Origin: Albula goreensis
Taxonomy: Eukaryota > Chordata > Actinopteri > Albuliformes > Albulidae
Assembly (NCBI GenBank): GCA_022829145.1
Contig: CM040747.1
Location: 32,752,052-32,816,051, forward strand
Direction: 5' to 3'
DNA length: 64,000 nt
Numbering within the stretch: position 1 is the first letter of the stretch; each line of letters starts with the position of its first letter. This document shows, piece by piece, positions 46,801 through 58,599 of the stretch. The notes below the pieces were generated by a model that saw only the letters and a program-made list of their open reading frames with translations, searched no databases and was not told the origin of the DNA. The translations under genes and the position numbers were made by a program.

Positions 46801-48753
46801 TAAAAGACACATATAAGCTGCAGCGTCACCTCCACCAGATTCTCTGCACTTCAACAGAAACCTACTAAGGTGGATCTAAAAAAAATCTCCAGCAAAGTGT
46901 TATACTGAATTCTCATTTGACAGGGGGAACAGGGGAAAGGAGAGAAGCCGGGTATGCAGAAACCTTCCAGCCATTTCAGCGGCCATGGTCCATGGTCATG
47001 GAGACAGGGAAGGAAATTTTTGAAATTTATAAATCAGAAATCTTACCCTCTATGATGAGTCGACTGTATGTAAGGGCAGCTTCACATGACCTGTATCTTG
47101 AATTTTACTTTTAATTAAGATTCCTCCTCAACAAAGAGAGTTATTAGGAGAATATACACCTGGTTTGTGTTTAATGTTATTGACTTATTCTAAAACCTTA
47201 CCCTGTTTTTGTGAACCAGTGATGACCTGGAGCTTTGGTTTATTAAAATGAGTTATGAATTGATTTATATTTAAAGAGATCAAGAGTCTATGAATAGTCA
47301 GGAAGAGTAACAGGAAGTAACTGTAACCTTGGATTCGCTAGAAACAGATACACTTTCTTTTTGCTGGTGCATTATTTTTTATAAAAACAGGGCGGACATA
47401 TCATGCCTTACAGTATTTCTTGGTTAAGCTCAAGAAAGTGTCTGACATATTTCAAGCACTATTTAAAAGTTTTAATTCTTTCAAAAACTTTAGTGAACCA
47501 ATTGAGATCCAGAGCCAGAGATTATTGTAAACTTGAGCTTCCTAAACTGTCTCAAGGAAAATACAAATCCAAGAATAGAAAGAGATTTCAGGAGGGCCAT
47601 TTCTTCGATGCATTCCACAAAATCCCTGGGATTAGTTCGTTTTCCGGTAAAAAAAAAAAACATCAAAAATGTTTTTTTTTTTTCCAATCAGATTTCAAGC
47701 AGTAGTACACACAGTGGTTTTTACCTGGGGACTAAAAAACCCATCCAATCATACCGGTATTATCAGTGCCAAAAACAAACCTTTAATTTTTACTGATCTA
47801 GGGAGACTGAGACTTATTAGTATTGGTAATATTGATTGTAACATTCTTTAAAATGTATTGAATTTAATGCAAACATTTTTCTCTTTCAAAACAAAGGCTG
47901 ACTTTGTGAACATAACAGAAAACAATTTTAGAATCTTTTTAATTCAGAAGAATGACATAACCGATCAGGTGTTTGATCACGAGAGACTGAAAACTGTGTG
48001 AGTTTCCACATGTAAACACGCAGTAGAGTTTGGTCTCGGCCCAATCTTTATCGAGCGGACTGTTCTGGTCTGAAAGCTGCTGTCCAGATAATTGGAACAA
48101 TCTCTTCCTGTTTTACATTATCAGGAGGTTCATGGCTAGGCTGCCCTCTTTCTCCTTTAATTTTTGCTGTTATCGTATAGCTTTTGGCAGCAACTATTAG
48201 GGACAGCAACAACTGGACAAAACAAGCTTTTGCAGGTGTTATTTTTTTATTTATTTTCTGCTGTTAGTAATACAACAACCTTGAGCACCATCTATATACT
48301 AGAATCAATTGGCATAAATCAGAAGCAATGGCAATATCAAATTCTTTCCATTCGCTTTGATCATCCCATTGAATTTTTAGTGGATCCCATCCAAAATGAA
48401 GTACTTTGGGGATTTAACTTACTGCAGATCTGAATAATATGGTGAATATCAATGCACTCCCAGTGTTAAAAAGATCAAATGCACTTCAGATAAGCAGAGG
48501 ACACACAAGATTAGTTTATTTGGCAAGATAAACACAATTAAAATTATGATAATCCCAAAATCTAGTGCTTGATTCAATACTAAATTTTAACCACAATATT
48601 TAAGCAGCATGGTATTATCATTAAGAGGTATATGTGGAACTGAAAAATACTGGAATTAACATGAAATGAAGGAAATATTATACACCCAAGGCTGACCAAA
48701 GGCGAGAGGCGAGGAAAGTAGTATGGATGAAAATAGAGAGTGACCATTCCCTT
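40834..48753. other. Unassigned non-coding sequence
   Basis: A long gene-free stretch. Small items: CTCACTGACCTGAGATCAGTGAG-type inverted repeat near 41,706-41,729 (arms CTCACTGA and TCAGTGAG), a perfect palindrome ATGTTATATATAACAT near 42,359, a (GGT)n/G8 tract at 46,383-46,409, and a G11 run near 46,747. No domain-bearing ORF, tRNA or rRNA was seen. Confidence 0.5.
46383..46409. repeat. (GGT)n with poly-G
   Basis: Seven or so GGT units ending in a run of eight G. Confidence 0.85.
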
Positions 48754-48926
48754 CAGACCTGAGACCGTATTTATAAAGAGGGTCAGTGTGAGAGTACTGA
48801 TCCAGGATCAGGTTCCCCCTGCACATATCCTCATCTTATCCACAACAAGCTAGACTAAAATAAAATGGTAAAACTGATCCTAGATCAATGCTTCTACTCT
48901 GTGATGCTTTATAAAAGTGGGCCCTG
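48754..48926. mobile_element. Palindromic fish MITE (GATCCTAGATCAG family)
   Basis: The left part (CCGTATTTATAAAGAG, then GAGAGTACTGATCCAGGATC) and the right part (AACTGATCCTAGATCAATGC, then CTCTGTGATGCTTTATAAAA and GTGGGCCC) are inverted copies of each other. This core, with a GGGCCCGTATTTATAAAG-like end, is a very common dispersed repeat in fish genomes from my memory. No coding sequence. Target duplication was not found. Confidence 0.65.
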
Positions 48927-50568
48927 TAGATGCTTTCTCCAAAAAAAGAACGAATGAAAGGGGTGTATGGATATACTGTATAGTCAACGGTACACAACTT
49001 TTTCAAAACATCAAACAAAAACATGAATCCATTTGGCCAAATCCTTCTAAATGTCCAGAGAAAGTGACGGTAATGGGATAAATATAGTCAATGTTTAAAT
49101 AAATATGGGATGCTTACTTTAGGAGATGAATGAAATTAAATATTAAATACGTGAGGAAGTGAAGACTGAATTTAATCTGAGGGTGGAGGACAAATGCTGC
49201 ATTCAACCTGAAATGGGCTGTCTGCTCTAATTAATACGAGCAAAAACAACCCAACAGAGAATGTGAAGAGATGAAAACAGTTTTAGAAAACAAAGCTCTT
49301 ATATTAAATAGATGCAGATACCTGGTTAAAGGTCAATGTAGGTGTATGGTCCGATTTTAAGGAGAGAAGTAGATTTAGTTTAACCTCTGAAGTGTAGGGC
49401 TTTATGTAGAATTGTACCCCTTGATCTGACCCAAGGAGGACAGGCTGTTTACAGTGCTGGCAGGGAGTCAGCAGGGAATGATAAAGAAACAGCGATATTG
49501 CCTTAATAGCATTGATCCAGTCATCCTGCTGCTTCTGTGGAATACTCCCTGAGCTGCGTTGTGTTTTCACTACATTGGAATAGCATCATGTAACCATGAC
49601 TTTTCATTGTATGATGTTATCATGTTAGGAGTTGTTGAAAAGCGTGAGGAGCAAGGTGGCGACATTGATGTTGTGGTACGGCGGGCGCTGAATAAAGATC
49701 TTAGAATGCCTTTCAAAAGGAAGCAGTGGTTAACGCAAATTACCTATAAGTCAGCAGTTAGCCATGCTACAAATAGTTAACGTAGTGTGCTCCACTGGCA
49801 GAGATAGCACAATCAGGGTCATTTTTGTCACTGCAGATTGGATATGATTGTGTCTTTCTTTGATCTCTGAGTATGTGGGGGAAAGGTGGACTGGCTCAAG
49901 GAGACTTGTTATTGCGACCTTCTGCGCATACCGTACATTCTGTACTATTGCATATTCCTACACTCTTATTAAATTACATTCATTGTAACCTGTCTCGCCT
50001 CTTTGACTCCAACCACGACACAAATGCAGAGAACTTCGGGTAGCAGCTAGCTGTATCCAGTGGCCGCTCACCTATACACTAGTGCTGTTGCAAGATACAC
50101 AACGTATAATATGCAGACTGTACAAGCCATAGGTATGTATGCATCTACGAAGATAGATTTAGAGCCACTGTATACAGCCACACTACAACATATTGAGGCT
50201 ACAGTCCCTCGTTTGCACCTCATTCTATGTGCAACTGTGGGCAAAGAGGAAAGGTTAAAGACAGTATATGGAGTCAGATAATGGAATAATTAAGATAACA
50301 TTACATTCCGGTCCTATTCCAGTAGCACCAGGTAAGACGACTATACGTCTACCTTCACCACTCAGGCACTTCGGTTTTTGGTGTGTTTGGAGGATTCTAC
50401 ATTATAAGTCACAACACCATCCCCTTCTGACTACATGATTTGGGGCTGTCTCAAAACTGTGTCAGGTGGAGATCTGTAAATCAAAAATTTAAGGTTTAAG
50501 TCCCATTTTTTCCCATAAAATCAGCTGTGTATATGGGGATAGTGTATGAATGTGAGGTGTGTACATAT
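48927..50568. other. Unassigned non-coding sequence
   Basis: No recognised gene. The part 49,560-50,300 has a less AT-rich, retroelement-like texture (an ORF of about 70 codons at 50,060-50,281 and an LTR-end-like GTCTCGCCTCTTTGACTCC near 49,993), but no domain was found. Confidence 0.4.
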
Positions 50569-50612
50569 GTCTCTCTGGATAAGGATAACTGCTAAATGTA
50601 CATGTAAATGTT
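50569..50612 (-). repeat. Fish SINE-type tail motif, reverse orientation
   Basis: CTCTCTGGATAAGGATAACT followed by GCTAAATGTACATGTAAATG is the reverse of the tail seen at 1.6 kb. The body of the element was not recognised. Confidence 0.5.
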
Positions 50613-51339
50613 TAAAGCGCTTGGAGAAGAAGGTTCAGTGTCCCTAAAGTCACCTCCGCTTTCCCTGCTCACATCTGATTGGCCAGATGAAGGCAGGATT
50701 GATGGCATATAATTATGGTATACTTAAAAAAAAACTAATGGAGAAATTAAAAATACTCTTTTTAAATGTTTTTAATATGTTATCATATTTAAACATTTAC
50801 ATTTGAAGTCTATTATATAATGATTTATTATGCAGAATAATAATTGTTTAATTTTCTCCACTACTAACAGTCATTGTCATTTATTTAAATCTAGGCACTT
50901 AGTAGCATGGAGATTATCACAAATCCCTTGGGTGGCTACCCTGGGAATGAAGAAGTTCCTACATAGATGACTGCAGGTTTGAATGAGTGCGTGATGCAGG
51001 CTGAAGTTGTGTGTGTGGCCCGCAATGTGTAGGAGGTCCGTGTAAAGTGCTGTTCAACACCCAAGATGTTTATGTCCACATCCACCCACACACAGTCAAA
51101 CACGCACAAAAGCACCAGCATCCCTCAAGGTTCAAAACATGGTTCATGGCTCAGAACATCCCCCCATTACACTTTATCACAGTCCATAAACACACAGCGT
51201 TCTCCCCCTCACCAGGGACCGGCGGGGGACCGCCAACCACCCGCACCTCCACGACTGTCACTGCTATTATTGTTTTTACAATTAGTTATAATTGCCTTCC
51301 TCGGTTCCCTTCCCTAAACTGATTACGTGGTCAAAAGGC

Positions 51340-51640
51340 CCCATTTGCTTTAACTTCCAGCAGATTCTCGAAGCAATCACCGCAATAAAATGGCACAAAT
51401 AACGTCTCAGTTAAGGTTGGTCTTGATGAGGTTTTAATTAAGCATTATCTATCACTTTTAATTAACCTTTCAGGCTGTGTCAGAGCAGCTCTTTATTGTA
51501 AGAGCTACACTTTCTTATGAAGGATTTAAAGACTCTAATTAGAGGACAGGACTTTGATCTGAAGCACTCAGAGTACACTCCTCCATATGAGCCCAGTCTC
51601 CTCCCTCAGGTTGTATAAACACGTCCCCTGAAGTCTGCCC
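51340..51640. promoter_or_regulatory. Candidate conserved non-coding element
   Basis: Contains GGTTTTAATTAAGC, ACTTTTAATTAACC and GACTCTAATTAGAGGAC in a complex, non-repetitive context. Three TAATTA/TTAATTAA cores within about 120 bp are typical of homeodomain-bound enhancers. Conservation was not tested. Confidence 0.35.
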
Positions 51641-52481
51641 GCTCCTTTACAAATACCCTTTCACGCTGAGTCGTACACGGCTAACAAAAGGGATTTATGG
51701 AGGGCGCTGGAAAGTACTGCAAGCACTGTGAAATGACGACGGCGCACATGCTCATGCGTTTTACTAAATGCAACGGGGTAAACAAAGTAATGGAAATATT
51801 AAACATATATATTATGTATATAGAGTGACTCACGATCCCCACTTATCCCCGGAGGTGGTTGAAGCATACAGCCGCACACGCACACTAATAGGCCTATTCA
51901 TACAAGGCGCAGAGCTTTGATAACACAAAAGAACGCAATAGCCTAACAACCATAACTGCATTCATTTTTATAGTAATAAAGTAAGGTTAAACTGACCTAA
52001 TGAGATGGGTGGGCACTATACATGGTGCACAACAAGTCCAGTCTCGGGTTTAATTTCAGAGACGGCGATTCGGAGATCATTCTCCACGTCTAGATACAAT
52101 TTGTATTTAATTTTAGTGTATGTCGGTGCCGTGTATGTCAAAAGTCTTTTCTCCTCTCCTTGCAACCCTGGCTCTGCTTTGCGTTGAAGGTGTTAACCAA
52201 CCTTTCATTGTGATTAATTGAATACGTTAGGCTTTAAGCCTATTGTTTTCAAAGAGCTAATGTACATAACCTAACTCCTACCTGCACATTGATGCAATGC
52301 TTTCTCTGGTGCTGCAAATTTAAATGACGCTCTCCTAATTTAACATAATCACCTCAGTTATCACATGACAATAAAATAAAAAAATCAGTAGGTGACACAT
52401 TATATTTTAAGTTACATTATTTTACATTTAAATTCAATTTATCTTATGTAAAAAAGGTTAAAATAGAATAAAATATCATTA

Positions 52482-52485
52482 TTAT

Positions 52486-52513
<28 letters not shown>
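52482..52513. repeat. (TTTA)n microsatellite
   Basis: About seven TTTA units, read directly. Confidence 0.9.
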
Positions 52514-52517
<4 letters not shown>

Positions 52518-53246
52518 AAATCATTTTTTGACCCCCCCACTCGTGTCTCGTGACCCCTCTTTCTGTCACAGTTCAGAAGTCCACTTTTTTTTGTTAATTT
52601 CAGCAGGGTATCCATTGTTGGTCATTACGCCCAGGGACAAGTGGTTTTTGAATGGAGTTCCTGCCATCAATGTCAGCTTATTTTGAAAATCTTCAAACAG
52701 TACATTTAGCTCTGTCAAGCCAAAAAAATGACACATTTTAACCAAAAATGTATGGAATTTATTTACCAAAAATTAAGTTTCTCTGTAAAAAAGAAATGAT
52801 AAATGATAGGGAGTCATCTTTGACACCAGCTGGTATTAGTTTGGTCCTAAGTGTCAGTTTAAATCCGTAAGTACATGACAGGCATCGACCAAATGTACCG
52901 CAGATTACAGCCCCAAGTATAACCTGGTGTATGTCAGAATTGCGCTGGTTTGTTCTCTATAGGAGTACAGCTGCACACATAAAACACTGAAAAGAGACAT
53001 CTCTGAAGCATTGCACAGGTATTTTTAGTGGGAAGTGCCGTAGCCTACTTCTCCGAGCGCCGCTGGCTCGTATGTGGGTCGCGCTTTGCTATCAGCTGTC
53101 AGAGCTGGAAAAGGGGGACAGGTTCCACTCCACAGTCGCCTTCCTTCCAGGTGATCATAGCATCCTTACCCTTGGAGCATTCTGCTGCCTCAAAGTAGGA
53201 CAAGGGCGTCAGGTGACAAACACACACTTATCGGACTTGAGCACCG

Positions 53247-53310
53247 GAGGGGACGGTGGGAAGGTGGGGTGGATGGGCGGGTGGTTAGAGGGTGGGGAGG
53301 GGGTAGGGGG
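53247..53310 (+). other. G-rich tract, possible G-quadruplexes
   Basis: At least nine runs of three to five G over 64 bp with short loops. Confidence 0.5.
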
Positions 53311-53520
53311 CAATGGATTCCTGAATCTGGAAAAAACCCACAGGGCTGTAACACCTCTAAGGTCTGTGGAGTGAATGGTTTGTACTGATGCATGTAAAAA
53401 AAAAACAGAGAGGGTGATATCTCTTTAAGCGATGTGATGTGTGTGTGTGTATGTGCGTCTCATTACATGGACATAATTATATTTATTTTCTCACATCTGA
53501 ATTTGCTTGGAGGATGTCTT

Positions 53521-53570
53521 GGAGGGGGAGTGGGGTGGGGTTGGGGGTTGGTGGGGAGGTGTTTGGGGTT
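53521..53570 (+). other. Second G-rich tract, possible G-quadruplexes
   Basis: Six runs of four to five G with short T-rich or A loops (GGGGG, GGGG, GGGG, GGGGG, GGGG, GGGG), about 210 bp right of the first tract and on the same strand. Confidence 0.5.
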
Positions 53571-56387
53571 ACTGTTATCATGCTTTGATTAATATCACCA
53601 GAGATGGAGAGTATTTGGCAAATTACCACCGAAGGGTAAGATTTATAAATCTATCTGCACAAGCTTCCCAAGAGTAAACAGCTTCGTACATGATCTGTTT
53701 GATAACGCTGCTCAACGTGCATCCACAAACAGCTTTTATTGTGTGGATCCGCAGAACGACATGATGGTGAGTTTCAAAATTTAGAAAGACGGTGCTTCAG
53801 GCGTGCTGCGCAACGTTAAAATATGTTGTTCCACACAGCCCTCAGATAACCCATGCAAGCATAATTTAGTCTTGTTCAACACCTTTTGCTGCATATAATA
53901 ACTGCCATTATTTAATTATTAGTTCTGTAATTATTCCTTGTCCTAGGTGAAAGTTTGCACATTGGAGGATTCAAGTATTTCTCCAGCCATTTGCATGATT
54001 ATGATTTTTGTAGTAATTAGTTATTTTGCCTATTTGCAGAAAAATGCAGTCACAATATATGGCTGTTGTATGGTGAGTCTACGTTTGTAGGTTCTGTTTT
54101 ATGCTGTAATTGGAGGAGTTCTGAGAGGAGACCATCACACTGGAGAACATCAAAGGGAGTAGCTGGCAGCACAACCACATGTAAATTAACATATAAACAA
54201 CATCTCTTCCCTGCAGTGCATGTTCGCGAAGCTTTCTATGCGAACCTACAAAGCTGCACCTATCACTTTCTCTACAAAGGAAGCAAAGCACACTTTTAGA
54301 GAGGACTCTTAGTTGGGCTGCGTTGAAAATCTGTTTTTTTTTATGTTCGTTTCTGGCATCCACAGCCCATTCACAATGAAACATCTGAGTGTATATACCT
54401 TTCTGTACGCTGTAGGTTTGGCCTTGACATGCATTGCTCTGGTTATTATTTTAGAGAACACACTTTGTGAGTCGACTGTGAGGAAAAAAAGACAATAAAG
54501 GTTTCACCTTCCATTTATGCACATACTTTCTATTTCTTCAAATAGCTGTATGCCGGTACATATCTGGCAGTTACTAATAATGAGGTTTTCCTCCCACACA
54601 CGGAGTCACTCACGTGGAGTCACTAAAGTCTAATTGGAAACGGGCCTGAGGCATAGCTAGAGAGTCATAGGGAAGGGGGAGTAGTTGAAGTGTTGGTATT
54701 GTGGCTCCACTGGTGGTTTGCTGACATTATAGGGACTAACAGTTCTACTGTGCAGCATGGGAGCTGTGCAGTAAAAATTAATGAGGAGGAGAAAAAGCGG
54801 TGAAAATGGTCTGCGTGGTCAACCTGTAAACTGCCTGGTTATGGGATCTTATTCCCTGACTGGCTGAGAGTCAGGGCAACACCACAAATCTTCTCAATAG
54901 CTAAATATAGTCCATTTTAATTCTAGATGAAGAAAACATTTCAGTAGTTCATTGTCCATGGTTCACTTTAGCTGGAAAGGTAATATGTTCCTAAGTTGAA
55001 AATTCTCATAAGTTATGACAGTGTTTTTGAGGGAGATCCTTTCGTATTATGAAAAATTATGCGCTTTAATAATGTTGGATGGTGTTATAAGGCTTGTTTT
55101 CAATTGTTACCTTTCACAGTTACCTTGTCTCCTGTCTTGTTCTTTTGATAGCATCATACTGAAAAGAATCATAAAACCTGGTGGGTTTTTTTTTCAGTAT
55201 TCCAGCATGTTTTCCCATGTTTTCTATTAATAATGGTTACTAAATGGAAAGCACTATCTAGATCAAGGCTAACCACATGTTAGCTTGGCAGAAATCTGTG
55301 ACACTAACACAATTGTGACTTTACTAATAAAGGTGCTAGGTACAAGTTTTCCAGTATAGTGATTAGCTAGCAAAATTGTTGTTCTGCGTGGCTTGTAGAC
55401 CCAGTGGGTGAAACTGCTGGTATAGCTGTCATGTAAGTTAGACTGGTGAAGTGCTTCAGCTTAAAGTCTTTCTTTTTCATTCTACAGGCACAGCGTTGAA
55501 TGAGTCTGATGTTACAATGTCATATTAATGATGTTTTAGAAACGTATGGTATTTCCGCTCCATTTTCTGTAACTGCATTCTTCTTTGAAACAGCTGTTTT
55601 GCCATGTAAATTATCCAAGCACTCAAAGGGTTCTTTATTTCTATTCTAAACCAGAACCATTTGGAATCTACCTGGAAGGAGTGCTGCAGTGGCTTTGTCC
55701 ACAGAAATTCTAAAGTTTTTGTGCCATTTTATATCCATTACAAAACATCATACTTAATTTCTACATTGCCGGATGTTCTATCGTCATAAACTTTTGTAAG
55801 GTGGAGATTTTTCATTTATTCCCACTTAATCTTGCTTGAATTGTTTTAATGGTTCGTCACTCCTTCTGGAAACTCTGCACTCAGTGACAGTTTGATTGCA
55901 AAGGGTTCTGTAACCAATAAAACTGATGTTGTATTATATTCCACTGTAGTATCATTACAGAAAAAGCCGCATTACAGTGTGCTCTTGGTGACTGCTCATC
56001 ATCTGCATACAACAGGATTAGATATTTCTCTCCATAAAACATGAAAGGGCTCGTGTCTTCTTTGGTGACAGCGCATCACGTCGTCCCCCACAGTCCTAAT
56101 TGCTTGTCAGTGTCGTCGTGTATGAGCGCGAGGAGAAGGAGACTAGTCTGCCCCTTTTTTCGGCACAGATGAACTAAGCAGAAAAAAAGGGAGGGTTACC
56201 TCAAAAGAATAGACATCTGAAACGCGTATTATCATTTGTATGCATGCATTTGAGAGGTCTCACATGTGAAGGACAAATATGCACAGAAATCCCTCATATT
56301 TAATTCATTTCACACATGGTTAAAAGCTTCACATTCTTTATTAACATTAGAACATCCCCTTTGCTGCTGTAACACCACAAATGTGCT

Positions 56388-56423
56388 TGCTGTGGGATCA
56401 ATAAAGGATTATCTTATATGATC
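56388..56423 (+). repeat. LINE 3' tail (L2/Rex-type ending)
   Basis: TGCTGTGGGATCAATAAAGG followed by ATTATCTTAT. A TGTGGGA-AATAAAGGATT end with ATCTT-type tail repeats is common to several fish LINEs and their SINEs. The rest of the element is not visible. Confidence 0.45.
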
Positions 56424-56550
56424 TTTACATCCAGGCAACGCAGTGGTTCCATTGAGCATGGTGACGCAGTTAGTGTACCCATCAGTACAAATGAGCAGCA
56501 TGTACAACGCAGGATATGTACCGATAGTCACACCGTGTAAGATGAAATGA

Positions 56551-56865
56551 AACGGAGTTAAAGGTGACTGTCTCTTAAGTGCGGCAGCACCAGACGGATC
56601 ACTATGTTTGAGAAGAAGGGTAGGGAGACCGCCATTCTCGCTAACTCAGCCTGTCACTGCAGGTGGCGCTTGCGTTAAGGTGACATTAACGGCATGCTAT
56701 TATACTTTTAACGGCACCTGCCTGGGGGAGACCTTGGTTTATCAGGGCCTTAGTCCTTGGTCTCCTGTGTGTTATTACCCCCCCAACACCCCCTCAGGTA
56801 TCCATTATGAGGAGATCGACAAACCTCCCTTCATCAGACACGAGAATCCCTTCAATGAATATTGA
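56551..56865 (+). CDS. Possible terminal exon of an unidentified gene
   Basis: Not recognised. An open frame from 56,551 to a stop at 56,865 has no good ATG; its in-frame part contains a splice-acceptor-like CTGTCACTGCAG at about 56,652-56,663. If translation enters there, about 65 residues follow: CYYTFNGTCLGE (with a possible N-glycosylation site NGT), a Cys/Tyr/Pro-rich stretch, and a polar end with HYEEIDKPPFIRHENPFNEY. The last part looks like real protein and includes a YEEI motif of the type bound by SH2 domains. An AATAAA lies 115 bp after the stop. No upstream exon was found in the window, so it may be a pseudo-exon or chance ORF. Confidence 0.25.
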   Translation, partial: NGVKGDCLLSAAAPDGSLCLRRRVGRPPFSLTQPVTAGGACVKVTLTACYYTFNGTCLGETLVYQGLSPWSPVCYYPPNTPSGIHYEEIDKPPFIRHENPFNEY

Positions 56866-56979
56866 TTTTTTTTTTTTTCCCCACTAGTTCTCAGTTTGCC
56901 TGTGCATAGTATGTGTGAGCTGGGTTTCTCATGTCGAAACTTGTATTTTTAAGACCAATATATACCTGTTAGCAAATAC

Positions 56980-56985
56980 AATAAA
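56980..56985 (+). terminator. AATAAA polyadenylation signal
   Basis: Canonical hexamer 115 bp after the stop of the candidate terminal exon. In AT-rich DNA this motif is frequent by chance. Confidence 0.25.
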
Positions 56986-56989
56986 ATGA

Positions 56990-58199
56990 GTTGAGCTGTC
57001 ACTGTCTTGCCAGGTTGCGGTTTCATGCATGCATTATTTTATAAGAGCATAAAATTCTTTGGACATCATTTTGACATGAGAAAAAAAATTGCATCTCATT
57101 TATCTTTTTTTGCAATCCCTTTGGTTATGTGGCTGGCAACATGTCTCAAGACCCACTACCACACACCTTTGGTCTTCCTGATTGGATAAATTATGCACCT
57201 GGATGTTGTGTTGGGTTATGTGATTGGTTCAAATGCAACATAGAGTGAAACTATTCCATTCATAGTGTGACCCCAATAATGCGAGAGACTAATAATTTGG
57301 TAGGTTCGATTGCATCAGTTATTGGCCAGGTCATTGTAGCTCCACCCTCCATTGTGTTCCTGAAGCCTCAAGATGCCAGAGCTATTTTCCAGTATGTATT
57401 GGTGCAAAGAGCAGAAAGTTCACAAGCTAAATTTATTCAGAGATGGCAACCACTTCATGTTAGGATGTGGTGAAGATACTTTCCTGTGAGAAGGATGTAA
57501 ACCATCCAATCTGACGGGGCCGGGGATATTGAGGCTGTTAGAATCATCGTTTGTTGTACAAATGTCACTGCATCTTTGTAATCTCACTTTTCCCGAGAAA
57601 ACTTGACAAACTTTGCAGCTGAAATCTATCAAAATCTGTCAACTGCTACACTTCTAAAAGTCTCTAACGGTTATTCAGCCAAGTTAGATCAGATAAAAAA
57701 AACACATTGTGGAACCATAATGTCAGAGCCCAGGAATCATAATTTATATGGGATATTAATTATTATTATTTGTATTCAGTTGACTATAAACAAAAGTTGT
57801 GATACTTAACAAGGGGAGTCTTTCTATTGTAGTTCATGATATCTGTCTCAATTTACTGTATCTTGGGCAAAAGCGGAGAATGAGGAAGAAGAAAAATTGA
57901 GTGACTAATATAAATTTTAGTCTGTAAAAAACACAATTTATTGTTTTGCTCTTCTACCCCAGATGAATAAAAGAATGAAAAAAATACATGAATATAATCA
58001 CCATAGAAGGTTATGTTCACTTTTGGACCAATACGCATCAGAGCGCAGATCATCAGATTACAGAAGATTAATAGAAATGCATTTAAAAGTGCCTAACTAT
58101 ACCGATGCTGTACTTGTGTGGATGCTGGAGATGTGTTAATCTTTCCGGAATAGTCTTGTGAGAAGTCAGTGTTTTCAAATCCGTCTCAGATCATATGTA
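56990..58199. other. Unassigned non-coding sequence
   Basis: AT-rich, with only short motif-free ORFs on both strands. Confidence 0.5.
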
Positions 58200-58379
58200 A
58201 AGTGATGCTTTTTCTCTGTTCATTAGTTCGATCCTGCCACATCTCTCCCCAGCGATGAAGTCCTGTAAGACAGAAATCTGTCTGTCAAACCGTGGACCGA
58301 GTTTGGGTCCTCTTCGCTGTGATAGGTCAGAGAAGGGAGAGGGAGCTCGCCTCTCTCTGATTTTGGCAGGTGTAAGCGC

Positions 58380-58565
58380 AGGGGCGATGTGCTCCAGTGG
58401 AGTGTGCCCCGTTTCGGTGAGCCTCGGGCAATCCGCCGCATCCCGCCAGGAATCGCTTACCGCGTCCGCGTCCATGACAACGGATTAGCCCGCATCGATA
58501 ACTGCCCCGGAGGGCGTCCGCCAGTCTCCCGCAGCCCGGGCTTGTTTGCGGCATGGGGCCCCAGG
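58380..58565. promoter_or_regulatory. CpG-rich patch
   Basis: Around 18 CpG dinucleotides in about 185 bp, in a window where CpG is rare. Overlapping ORFs on both strands carry no domain. It may be a short CpG island or regulatory element. No TATA box or recognised first exon is next to it. Confidence 0.35.
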
Positions 58566-58599
58566 AAATCACATGCGCCAAGGTAGCTGGCTGTCAGGA

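Larger units (their letters stand above)
50613..56387. other. Non-coding sequence with G-rich tracts and a possible conserved element
   Basis: No recognised gene. Includes an ATTT microsatellite, two G-rich tracts and one candidate conserved stretch, listed separately. Confidence 0.5.

Noticed and set aside
50060..50281. Retroelement gag at 50.1 kb
   Set aside because: About 70 codons with no ATG at the start and no gag motif; the LTR-like look upstream could not be confirmed.
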